Below, in pieces: positions 9,006-17,244 of a DNA stretch of 64,000 bases; the first letter of the stretch is position 1, and each line of letters starts with the position of its first letter. Source of the stretch: Phycisphaerae bacterium. GTDB lineage: Bacteria > Planctomycetota > Phycisphaerae > Phycisphaerales > SM1A02. Location of the stretch: NCBI GenBank assembly GCA_016795065.1, contig JAEUIU010000038.1, positions 112,820-176,819 on the forward strand, read 5' to 3'. Below the pieces are notes generated by a model. That model was not told the origin of the DNA. It worked only from the letters and a program-made list of their open reading frames with translations, and made no database searches. The translations under genes and the position numbers were made by a program.

Positions 9006-10186
9006 CGGCGCCCTCCCCCGGCCCGCAACGAGCCGACGATATCCAAGACCTTGCCGCGCACGCCGCCCAGGCGCTTGACGCCTGGCTTGGCGAGCGACGA
9101 TGCCGTGCCCCCGCCGTCGGTGGCCAGTCCCTCGGGACGCTCCTCGTCGATGGAGAGGCGCTGGAGAAGTTCTTCCACGATGTTGTCAGTGGTGACGCCA
9201 TCGGCCTCGGCCTCGAAACTACGCTCAAGGCGATGGCGGAGCGCCGGAGCGGCAACGGTCTTCACGTCGGCAAAGCTGACCGCGTACCGACCGTCCATCA
9301 TCGCGACAATCTTCGCCGCGCTCACAATCGCCTGCGCTCCGCGAGGACTCACCCCGATGCGGATGTACTCGGCAAGGTCTTTCGGACAATGCTCTCCGCC
9401 CGGGTGCGTCGACAACACCAATCGAATGAGGTAGTCCTGGACGTGAGGCGCCACCACAATCTGACGAGCGAGCTTCTGGGCCGCGAGAATCCGTCCAGCG
9501 TCGAGCACCTGTCGCGGCGCCGAGGTCACGCCGGTCGTCGTTCGCCGGAGGACCTCGTTCATCTCGTCACGCTGGGCTGCCGGTACCAGGATCTTCAGGA
9601 GGAAGCGATCCAACTGGGCTTGGGGCAACGGATAGGTGCCCTCCTGCTCGATCGGATTTTGCGTGGCCATCACGAAAAACGGCCGTTCGAGAGGTCTGGT
9701 CAGTCCGCCGACCGTGACGCTCTTCTCCTGCATGGCCTCAAGGAGGGCCGACTGGCTCTTCGGTGTCGCCCGGTTGATCTCGTCGGCCAGCACCAGTTGA
9801 GCGAAGACCGGTCCGGGGCGGAACGAGAAGCTCCGCCTGCCCGTGTTAGGGTCTTCCACGAAGAGCGTGGTGCCGGTGATGTCGGCCGGCATCAAATCCG
9901 GGGTGAATTGAATGCGCGAGAAGGAAAGCCCAAGCGTGGCCCCGAGCGTCCGGACCAGGAGAGTCTTTCCCAGTCCCGGAACACCCTCAAGCAGGACATG
10001 GCCATCCGCGAAGAGCGCGGCCAAGGTCAGGTCGACCACCTGATTCTGTCCCACCAGAACCGTGCCGATCTCCTTCCTCAATGCCATGAACAGCTCGCGG
10101 AACTTCTCGCAACGCTTGCGGACCGACTCGATGTCATCGAGTCCGCCTTCCAGCTCTTCTGGTCTTGGAACCGATCCGTCGCTCAC
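9002..10186 (-). CDS. MoxR family AAA+ ATPase
   Basis: This 394-residue AAA+ protein has Walker A EGVPGLGKT (residues 67-75), Walker B LVLADEINRA, the sensor segment FFVMATQNPIEQEGTYPLP, and the C-terminal lid with the RIGVSPRGAQAI motif typical of MoxR. MoxR ATPases act as chaperones that load cofactors or assemble complexes, usually together with VWA proteins. Here they would be the DUF58 and VWA products coded on either side. It starts with GTG at 10186, overlapping the stop of the giant VWA gene. The last 45 residues are an unconserved Gly/Arg-rich tail. Confidence 0.93.
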   Translation of the reverse strand: MSDGSVPRPEELEGGLDDIESVRKRCEKFRELFMALRKEIGTVLVGQNQVVDLTLAALFADGHVLLEGVPGLGKTLLVRTLGATLGLSFSRIQFTPDLMPADITGTTLFVEDPNTGRRSFSFRPGPVFAQLVLADEINRATPKSQSALLEAMQEKSVTVGGLTRPLERPFFVMATQNPIEQEGTYPLPQAQLDRFLLKILVPAAQRDEMNEVLRRTTTGVTSAPRQVLDAGRILAAQKLARQIVVAPHVQDYLIRLVLSTHPGGEHCPKDLAEYIRIGVSPRGAQAIVSAAKIVAMMDGRYAVSFADVKTVAAPALRHRLERSFEAEADGVTTDNIVEELLQRLSIDEERPEGLATDGGGTASSLAKPGVKRLGGVRGKVLDIVGSLRAGGGRR

Positions 10187-13100
10187 GATCGGCCTCCCGT
10201 TCCCGAATCGGATTTGCCATCGGATTGGCCATCGGAGTTAGGCTTCGTTTGCCCCTCGGAATGGGTATCGCTTTGGGCCCGACGCTTCGCCTTGAGAAGT
10301 CGCGACATGCCCTCGTCGCCTTCCTTCGCTGGCCCATCAGGCTGTCCGGCGTTGGGGGTCTTGGACCTTGGCGCTCGCTCGCCGATTTGGCCAGCGGCCT
10401 CGCCTGCGACATCGATGCTCTCGCCCGATTCGCTCTCGTCGAAACGCGTGCCTGCCGCGGCCTTCGCGGCCTCAGCTCGGGCCCGCCGTTCCTCGGGGGT
10501 GCCAGCGGGAGGTCCCGCTTGCCCACCCGAGCCTCCGGCAGCGCCCCCGCCAGCGCCCCCGCCAGCGACGCCGGCCGTTCCACCCGCCTTCTGGCGAGCG
10601 GACTTCCAAGCGGCGACCGTGGCCTCGCCGACCTTCTCGGTCCGGCCGAAGATCCTCTCGCCGATCCGCTGCAGAACACCCCGCTCGACCGCGAGGCGGC
10701 GTACCGCCACATCGAAGATGAGGAGGGCCGCCGCGATGTAGGCCATCAGGTCCCACACCCGTTTCGCCGACGCAGGCATTGGGAGGTTGGTGCGATCGAA
10801 GACGTTCGCAGCCTCCGGATCGCCCATCGTCAGAACGCGCCCGCCGGTGAGTTCCGCAACCTTGCGAAGCAACGCCCCGTTGTCGCGCACAGTCTGGAAC
10901 TCCTTCGGATAGGCGACGTTGACGACCGCTTGCACGCTGGCCATCTGCGTCTCGCCCTCTCGAGTCACCGGAACCGTCGCGTTCACGAGGTAGCTGCCAC
11001 CCGACTCAACAGGAAACTCCGCTCGGTAACGGCCGGGGCCGATCTGCTGAAGGTCGAGCGGCTTCACATCAACATCGGGCGTGATGACAGTCGCCTCGCT
11101 CTTCAGGAAGTTGATGAACCCTCCGCTGTCTTCGCCAACGGCTTCCATCTCGACCACTGCGGTTTCACCCTCAAGCCGTACGCGCATAGCCACATTGGAA
11201 GGCGATGCCGGTCGCATCAGCCATCGGACTGCCTGTTCCCAGAAAGCCCGGTACTCCGACCAGGCGACCCACGAGTTGCCCCAGCGAGTCGTCGCATCGG
11301 AGTTGAATGCGATGCTCCGTCCAACGCCGTAATTCCAGTAGGAGAAGAGCGGGTCTTGTCCTTCCTTCGCGCTCACCATGATGGTCGATTGGGCGAGCCC
11401 CTGCTTCGGAACCGAAACGATGTACCCCTTGATCGGCGGAACAGCCGTGACGCCCTTGAGCGGCCCCGAGAGCGCCAAAGTCACAACTGGCCGGTAGTCG
11501 CCTTCACTGATGAGCGATCGCGTTACAACCGTCGCTTCCTTCGTGAAGATCTGCGGAAGCTGCTTGGGGTTCTTGACCTCCCAGAAGCGACCTCCCGTGA
11601 AGATCGCCGTGTCCTTCATGTTCTTGTAGTCGTTCGCCGTCCCATGACCGATTCCGCCTGAAAGCATCACGGTCGTGATGGTGATCTTCGCGTTCTTGCA
11701 GTTCAGCAGCGTCTGCTGGGACGGCGGCTGAGGATCGCCGTCGGAGATGATGATGATGTGCTTTTGACCGGCCGTGGTCTTGATGAGGCCCTGGTAGGCA
11801 AGCGAAACGCTGGACTCGAAGTCCTGCATGTCGCCGACCACCATCGACTTAGCTGCTGCAATGGCGGCGGTCTTGTCTCCCGCCTCGGTGAGGGGGTAGT
11901 GCCAGCCGTTTCCGCCCATTCCCGCAAACGTGATGATGCCGATGAGATCAAGCCGGCTCAGCGCCTGAATGGCTGCGATGGCAACCTGTTGCGCCCAGAA
12001 GTTTGCGGTCGGCCACTCGCAGGCGTGCACGATCAGGGCCAGCGCCCCTCGGACCATCTGACGCGACGCTGGGGGATCAAGCTTGATCGGCAGCACCTTC
12101 GCCGTCTCCGTGTCGATCCACCCTCCCGCACCGAAGCTGTTCGGGCCTCCGAGCATCATGAACCCGATGCCCATGTCATGAACCGCCGCGTGCAGTGCCC
12201 GATCGGTCTCGAGATTCACCTCCCATCGCGCAACATTCGCGAAGATGATCGCGTCGTAGCCCGCAAAGGTGCTTGCCGGATCATTTAGGGCCGATGGGGC
12301 AACGATCTCGACGACCAGGCCGCCGTCGCGCAGCGCCTTGGCGAGCGTGTCCGACTCTCCACCCGGATCAATGATGAGGATCTTGCCGCCACCCGTGACG
12401 TAACTGACGGCTGTGGCCCGGTTGTTCTCCGAGATCGCATCGACGTTCTCCCCGATCGGCTCGATCGAGGCCTCGAACCTTTGCACGGCCAACTCATCAA
12501 ACGAGATCGGCACGTTGACGAGGTTCGGGCCGGCCTTCAGGTCGACCTCAAGGCCGTCGCCGGGAGAGTCCGGATCGAGATCGATCGGCTTGCCGTTCTC
12601 CGAGAGCATGATTCGAGCACGAACGGCAGCTTGCGTCCGGACGAACATGCGAACGTCCTGCGTCGAACCCAGCCGAACCCGGGTCGGCGCCTGCACCTGC
12701 TCGAACACCACTTCGTTGGTGTGTTCGTACTCAAGCGGGAGAACGTGCACCGGGATGCCGTTGGCCGCCGCCGCCTCAGCCTCCTTCAGGAGGTTCCCGC
12801 GATTCTCGTTTCCATCCGAGACCAACAGGATCACATTGGCGGTGTCCTTCGGCGCAATCGAAAGCCCGAGTCGAAGGGCGGAGGCGAGGTCCGTCGCCGC
12901 CGCGTCTCCGTGATAGGCAAGCGCCTCAGGCACGATCGCGTTCGTCTCGGGTCGCGAGAGGATCTCGGCATCGGCCGCCACAACGATGGTGCCGACCCGA
13001 TCGTCTGGCTTCTTCGTCTCACCAACCTTGTTCAGCCACTTCTCGCTCTGATCCCGCAGCCGCTGCGGGATGGACGCGCTTCGGTCCGCGATGACCGTGA

Positions 13101-13404
13101 CCGAGAGGCCCTTCCCCCGTTTCACGAAGGTGGGATGACTCACGGCGATTGCGAGCAGCGCGATGACGAAGGAACGCAAGCACAACGCTCCCCAAGCCTT
13201 CGCCGGTGAGATGGCCCGCCAGAACCGTCGGGCGATGATGACCGTCGGCACTAGAAGGAGAAGGAGCAGAAGCCCCCACGGCTGCTCGAACTGGAGCGGT
13301 GAACCATCCATGAGTTGAGCCACCACGGGCATCACGCCGTCGCCGCCCACGGGCGCAACCACTGGATTCGCCAATGGGTGCACCATTGGGGTTGATGCCA
13401 TCAT
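10183..13404 (-). CDS. Giant membrane protein with VWA and amidotransferase-fold domains
   Basis: The 1073-residue product starts at ATG 13404, which overlaps the previous stop by 4 bp; the frame is open further upstream, inside the neighbour. Two hydrophobic helices lie near residues 45-90. A VWA domain follows with intact metal-site motif DRSAS (D107). A class I amidotransferase-like fold comes next (GGKILIIDPGG to FMMLGGPNSFGAGGW). A second VWA-like fold has a degenerate metal site, ALIVHACEWPT in place of D-x-S-x-S. A final membrane helix precedes a Gly/Ala/Ser-rich tail of about 130 residues. Planctomycete MoxR operons often carry such proteins. Their function is unknown; a periplasmic scaffolding role is a guess. 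Confidence 0.85.
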   Translation of the reverse strand: MMASTPMVHPLANPVVAPVGGDGVMPVVAQLMDGSPLQFEQPWGLLLLLLLVPTVIIARRFWRAISPAKAWGALCLRSFVIALLAIAVSHPTFVKRGKGLSVTVIADRSASIPQRLRDQSEKWLNKVGETKKPDDRVGTIVVAADAEILSRPETNAIVPEALAYHGDAAATDLASALRLGLSIAPKDTANVILLVSDGNENRGNLLKEAEAAAANGIPVHVLPLEYEHTNEVVFEQVQAPTRVRLGSTQDVRMFVRTQAAVRARIMLSENGKPIDLDPDSPGDGLEVDLKAGPNLVNVPISFDELAVQRFEASIEPIGENVDAISENNRATAVSYVTGGGKILIIDPGGESDTLAKALRDGGLVVEIVAPSALNDPASTFAGYDAIIFANVARWEVNLETDRALHAAVHDMGIGFMMLGGPNSFGAGGWIDTETAKVLPIKLDPPASRQMVRGALALIVHACEWPTANFWAQQVAIAAIQALSRLDLIGIITFAGMGGNGWHYPLTEAGDKTAAIAAAKSMVVGDMQDFESSVSLAYQGLIKTTAGQKHIIIISDGDPQPPSQQTLLNCKNAKITITTVMLSGGIGHGTANDYKNMKDTAIFTGGRFWEVKNPKQLPQIFTKEATVVTRSLISEGDYRPVVTLALSGPLKGVTAVPPIKGYIVSVPKQGLAQSTIMVSAKEGQDPLFSYWNYGVGRSIAFNSDATTRWGNSWVAWSEYRAFWEQAVRWLMRPASPSNVAMRVRLEGETAVVEMEAVGEDSGGFINFLKSEATVITPDVDVKPLDLQQIGPGRYRAEFPVESGGSYLVNATVPVTREGETQMASVQAVVNVAYPKEFQTVRDNGALLRKVAELTGGRVLTMGDPEAANVFDRTNLPMPASAKRVWDLMAYIAAALLIFDVAVRRLAVERGVLQRIGERIFGRTEKVGEATVAAWKSARQKAGGTAGVAGGGAGGGAAGGSGGQAGPPAGTPEERRARAEAAKAAAGTRFDESESGESIDVAGEAAGQIGERAPRSKTPNAGQPDGPAKEGDEGMSRLLKAKRRAQSDTHSEGQTKPNSDGQSDGKSDSGTGGRS

Positions 13405-15980
13405 GTGGGCAACCTCGCGATCATGACGCGGTCGTGTCCTGAGTCGAGAATCATCACGTGCCCCGGTCGCCCGGCCATGTCCCAAGGATACTGGAGACGT
13501 CCGCCGTCGAGAGCCCGATCGATCTCCTGATTCGCCTCCCGTCGAAAACTCTCCGCCATCGATCCCACTTCGCCCTCACTCACCCCTCGGATGGCCTTCG
13601 GTCCGGGGCGGGCCATGCTCATCCCTCCCCAGACGCCCAAGCTCTTGCCAAAGTCGGGGCCGGCCGCAGAGACAAACCGCTGAACGCGATGGTTGCCGAA
13701 TTCCACGACCATGATCGATCCATCACCACAAAACACGACTCCTCGAGGGTAGGAGAGCTTCCCGACCTCGGTACCCGCGGATCCAAACTGGCGCAGCCGC
13801 TGCCCATTCGGGTCGTAGACCACAATCCGGTGGTTGTTGCTGTCGGCGACGTAAAGCTCGTTGTGTTCGGCATCAAACGCAAGACCCTGGGGCCGGCTCA
13901 ACTGGCCATCTCCGATTCCGGCCGAGCCGATCACCCCCTGCGCCTGAAGCGACGGCGAGAAGATTTGGACCCGGTCGTTCCCGCCATACTCGCCCACGTA
14001 AATCTGCCCGTCGTTGCCGAAGGCGATGTCCGTGGGATAGATGAATTGCCCCTGCTCCTGACCGTAGCTCCCGAACCGCCCCAATTCCTTGCCGTCACGA
14101 TCGAAGATGAGGACCCGGTTGTAGTGGGTATCCGCAACGAAGAGACGCCCGTCAGGGTGGACGCTCAAGCCGACGGGCTTGCCCACGCTCGAATCCGGCA
14201 TGCGCCAGGAACGTTCGGGGCGTCCATCATCGGCAAACCTCTGGATACGGGCCTCCTTGTCGACGACGTAGAAGCAGCCCGACGTCGAGTCATAGGCGAC
14301 GGCGCGCGGTGTCCGGAACTGCCCGGGCCCAAACCCCGAGGTTCCAAAGGTCGTGACGCACGGGATCGGTGCGACGCCGTCATAGGGGTCCGGCCCAGCC
14401 ATCGACGCCCTCGTCGAACTGTCAGATGGACCGCAGCCTGAAGGGAGAGCAATGACCGCCAGGAACCCCGCTGCCATCCGCAGTCCCCTGCTGGAATCGC
14501 TTCGCCTTCGCTCGCCTCCGCCCAAAGCGACAACAAGCACGACCGCGCCTATCACGCCGAGCGCGATCGCTCCGCTCGCCGCCACAAGAACCGTCTCGGG
14601 CTGCTGGTAATGGATTGCGTTGAGGGTACTCGTGGCCAGGAGTTGCATCCGGGGCGGAACGAGTCGGCTGGTGACGGCGATCTCGCTGAAGGCAAGTGCG
14701 GCACCCACGATCCCGGCCGCCGCGGCGATGGCAACCAACTCGGGGCGTCGCACTTTTCGCCACGTGCGCCAGCCGGTCGACCATCCGCCGCTCCCGTCCA
14801 TCGACAGGAGCCGGTCAGCGACGGGCCGTCGAGCGACGAGGACCGACGCCAGAACGGACACGACACCGATCCGGGAGACGAGTGCGATGACCACCACCGC
14901 AGGCGTGTCGTACACCAACCTTCCCGTGTAGTCGTTGTTCCAGAGCGTCTCATGTCCGATGGCAACCACCGTCGCCGGCAGCGCTGCGAGGAAGATGAAC
15001 AGAATCGACATGCCCGAGACGAGTTGGCGTATCGGTCGGGGAGCGAGCTCGCGGGCTCCGCGAATCGCCATGGCCAGCCCCGCCAAGAGTGTTCCGATCG
15101 AAAGGGCCAAGACCATCGAGGTCGTCGCCGGTCGTGCATGAAGGGCAACGAACTGATCGATGTCGTGCCATGACCAGCGATGGACGAGAAGAGCAGATGG
15201 AGGGAGAGCGACCAGAGAGAGGAGCACCCACATCACAAGCCTGTGGGACGTTCCTACCGCGCCAACATCACCCGCGTCCGGGACACGACCCGCCCCGATC
15301 GACCATCGCTTCGCCGTCACAAGGACACCCGCGATCAGTCCGGCAGCCAGCAGCATGGACGGCCAAGCCGCGGTCACAACCGCCATCGGGCCAGCCCCAC
15401 TCAAATCGAGACTTCGCAGCTCAAAGCCGTAGGTTCGGACTTGGGCGAGGTCGAAGCTCACGCTCTCTCCCAACAGCCCCAGGGAAGCGATGGCAATGCC
15501 GAGAAGAAGACTCGTCGCGTCACGTCGCCAAGCGGCCGCGAAGTTGGCCTTCCATCCGGCGCCATCCATCACCCGAAGCCGCTCCGTGGGATCTGGTCGG
15601 TTGAGGCGACCGGCAACAACGCACCAGGCCGCCATAGGGACCGCCCAAAGCGCAAGTGCCACCACGAGGATCGTCTCGCGCATTGCGACCGCTGCCCCCG
15701 AACGCAGCAGTCGGTCACCCAACCAAGAGGTCGGCTCCAGCTGGTGCCACAACGACCAGAATGCCAAGTACGCCGGCACGCACAGCGGCAACGTGAGGAC
15801 GCACGCCGCCACTATCCCCCGACCATGATTCCAGCGCCTCGCCACCTGAATGCCGAGTGGCCACGCAAGTGCCGTCGCTAGCAGGGCGATCCCGGCGATC
15901 CAAAGCAGAGACGAAAGCAATAGCGCTCCGGTACCGAGGAACGCTCCTTCGGGCATGTTCACGGGCGCCAACCCGTTCAT
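13401..15980 (-). CDS. ABC permease (Fe3+/thiamine type) fused to an NHL-repeat propeller
   Basis: Residues 1-490 form a duplicated ABC permease of the FbpB/ThiP type, with about 12 hydrophobic helices and two cytoplasmic coupling loops (RVMDGAGWKANFAAAWRRD near 137-155; LLSMDGSGGWSTGWRTWRKV near 391-410). Residues 540-859 contain five or six NHL repeats, such as PVGLSVHPDGRLFVADTHYN and PQGLAFDAEHNELYVADSNN. Such propellers normally lie outside the cytoplasm. At the junction, an internal ATG (residue 502, 14477) starts a lipoprotein-like signal ending in LPSGC. The propeller may therefore have been a separate lipoprotein, or be made separately. Both ends overlap neighbouring genes by 4 bp. 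No ATPase subunit is nearby. Confidence 0.88.
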   Translation of the reverse strand: MNGLAPVNMPEGAFLGTGALLLSSLLWIAGIALLATALAWPLGIQVARRWNHGRGIVAACVLTLPLCVPAYLAFWSLWHQLEPTSWLGDRLLRSGAAVAMRETILVVALALWAVPMAAWCVVAGRLNRPDPTERLRVMDGAGWKANFAAAWRRDATSLLLGIAIASLGLLGESVSFDLAQVRTYGFELRSLDLSGAGPMAVVTAAWPSMLLAAGLIAGVLVTAKRWSIGAGRVPDAGDVGAVGTSHRLVMWVLLSLVALPPSALLVHRWSWHDIDQFVALHARPATTSMVLALSIGTLLAGLAMAIRGARELAPRPIRQLVSGMSILFIFLAALPATVVAIGHETLWNNDYTGRLVYDTPAVVVIALVSRIGVVSVLASVLVARRPVADRLLSMDGSGGWSTGWRTWRKVRRPELVAIAAAAGIVGAALAFSEIAVTSRLVPPRMQLLATSTLNAIHYQQPETVLVAASGAIALGVIGAVVLVVALGGGERRRSDSSRGLRMAAGFLAVIALPSGCGPSDSSTRASMAGPDPYDGVAPIPCVTTFGTSGFGPGQFRTPRAVAYDSTSGCFYVVDKEARIQRFADDGRPERSWRMPDSSVGKPVGLSVHPDGRLFVADTHYNRVLIFDRDGKELGRFGSYGQEQGQFIYPTDIAFGNDGQIYVGEYGGNDRVQIFSPSLQAQGVIGSAGIGDGQLSRPQGLAFDAEHNELYVADSNNHRIVVYDPNGQRLRQFGSAGTEVGKLSYPRGVVFCGDGSIMVVEFGNHRVQRFVSAAGPDFGKSLGVWGGMSMARPGPKAIRGVSEGEVGSMAESFRREANQEIDRALDGGRLQYPWDMAGRPGHVMILDSGHDRVMIARLPT

Positions 15981-17170
15981 GCGCCGCGCCCCACCAGCTG
16001 CGATGGGGCCTTCGTGGCAACCGGATCAACGGCTTCGAGATCGCTCGCGCTCGACTCACTGTCAGCCCCGTCGCGCCCGGGCGCGATGACGGCCGGCTCC
16101 CGCAGGAGGCTCGCCGCTCTGGCCGCGGCGTCGTCACTGGCACCGGCTGCAAGACCCCAGTCCAACTGAAGCGGATCTGGTGGCGTAACGCCCGACGCTT
16201 CGGTTGCAAGGCCCGGCCCAAGCGGGATGTTCCGGCTCGGACTGTTGAGGAGTGCCCGTTCCACCGCAGGAGAAAGAAGGTACTCCAGGAGTTGGAGTGC
16301 GGCAGCGTGCCGCTTGGCATCGGTCAAGGGTTGAGCGACGAGCGCGCAGGTGTTGGGGATGAGGAGCGTTCCGCCGGTCGGCTCATCTGCCTGAGCAACA
16401 TGGCGCGGATAGACCAAGTCGATTTTCCATCCCTGGGCCTGCCCCGCCCAAACGTCGTCGGTATCGGTCATCCCGATATCGAACTGGCCGTGGGCAATCG
16501 CTTCGACGACACCCCCATTGCCGCTCGTGAGAAGCGCAATCTGGTTCTCGTGCAGTCCCTGCAGCCACGCCTCAAAGAAGCCCGGCATCATCCGTCGCTC
16601 CCACATCGAGGCGAGAACGCCCATATGCGTTCGTGTCGTTCCGAATCGCGGGTCGGCCATGGCGATCCGTCCTCGCCACCGGTCACGTGTGAGATGCATC
16701 CATGTCCCGGGGACTTCTTCCTTGGTCACGCGCTCGGTTGAATAGACGATGACCCTGGCCCGCGCGGCGAACGAGAACCAGCGACTGCTCGGGTCGCGAT
16801 GCTGGGACGGCCATGCGTCCAAATCCGCGGAATGGGCCTCCATGAGGACGCCCTCCTCGGCGAGTCGAATGGTTTGGGCGATCTCGCTGGACCAGAAGAC
16901 GTCCGCTCGCGGCCGATCCCGCTCGGAGCGGAGGCGCTGGGCGAGCCCAGTTGTCTTGGTCGCTTCCGTATCGAAAACGGGATCCACGCGCACGCCACTC
17001 GTGCGCTCGAACTCGATGAGGATCGGACGAGCAACGCTCTCGTCCGCCGAGACATACACGACCACCGAGGGTCGACGGTCGCAGCCGGACTGAACGAGGG
17101 CCAGCAAGAAAAGAGACGCGCAGCTCACGAGCCATGCGACAGTCGATCGTCCACGTGTGATGGAATCCAC
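15977..17170 (-). CDS. Iron-type ABC transporter substrate-binding lipoprotein
   Basis: The product is a periplasmic-binding protein of the Fbp class. Recognisable segments are VVVYVSADESVARPILIEFE, GVRVDPVFDTEATKTTGLAQ and ADVFWSSEIAQTIRLAEEGV. A lipoprotein signal ends at LVQSGC. GTG 17170 is chosen as the start (397 residues). The same frame is open up to an ATG at 17233, but its first codons coincide with a perfect terminator hairpin (17207-17230), and starting there would give an overlong signal. The stop overlaps the permease start by 4 bp, so the two form one transport unit. Ferric iron is the family's usual substrate and is not proven here. Confidence 0.85.
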   Translation of the reverse strand: MDSITRGRSTVAWLVSCASLFLLALVQSGCDRRPSVVVYVSADESVARPILIEFERTSGVRVDPVFDTEATKTTGLAQRLRSERDRPRADVFWSSEIAQTIRLAEEGVLMEAHSADLDAWPSQHRDPSSRWFSFAARARVIVYSTERVTKEEVPGTWMHLTRDRWRGRIAMADPRFGTTRTHMGVLASMWERRMMPGFFEAWLQGLHENQIALLTSGNGGVVEAIAHGQFDIGMTDTDDVWAGQAQGWKIDLVYPRHVAQADEPTGGTLLIPNTCALVAQPLTDAKRHAAALQLLEYLLSPAVERALLNSPSRNIPLGPGLATEASGVTPPDPLQLDWGLAAGASDDAAARAASLLREPAVIAPGRDGADSESSASDLEAVDPVATKAPSQLVGRGA

Positions 17171-17206
17171 CCGGAAATCTGCCTTCAGGAAGAGGGACGA
17201 AGAGAA

Positions 17207-17230
17207 GCGCCCGGCAATCTTGCCGGGCGC
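17207..17230 (-). terminator. Hairpin terminator after the membrane coiled-coil gene
   Basis: An 11-bp perfect inverted repeat, GCGCCCGGCAA and TTGCCGGGCGC, is separated by two bases. On the minus strand it is followed by a pyrimidine-rich tract (TTCTCTTCGTCCCTCTTCC). It lies 15 bp beyond the stop of the upstream gene and should end or attenuate that transcript before the ABC genes. Confidence 0.75.
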
Positions 17231-17244
17231 CATTGGTCAATCTA

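Noticed and set aside
10165..11661. Plus-strand frame of 498 codons
   Set aside because: It is antisense to the giant VWA gene; the translation is Arg/Leu-rich without family features.
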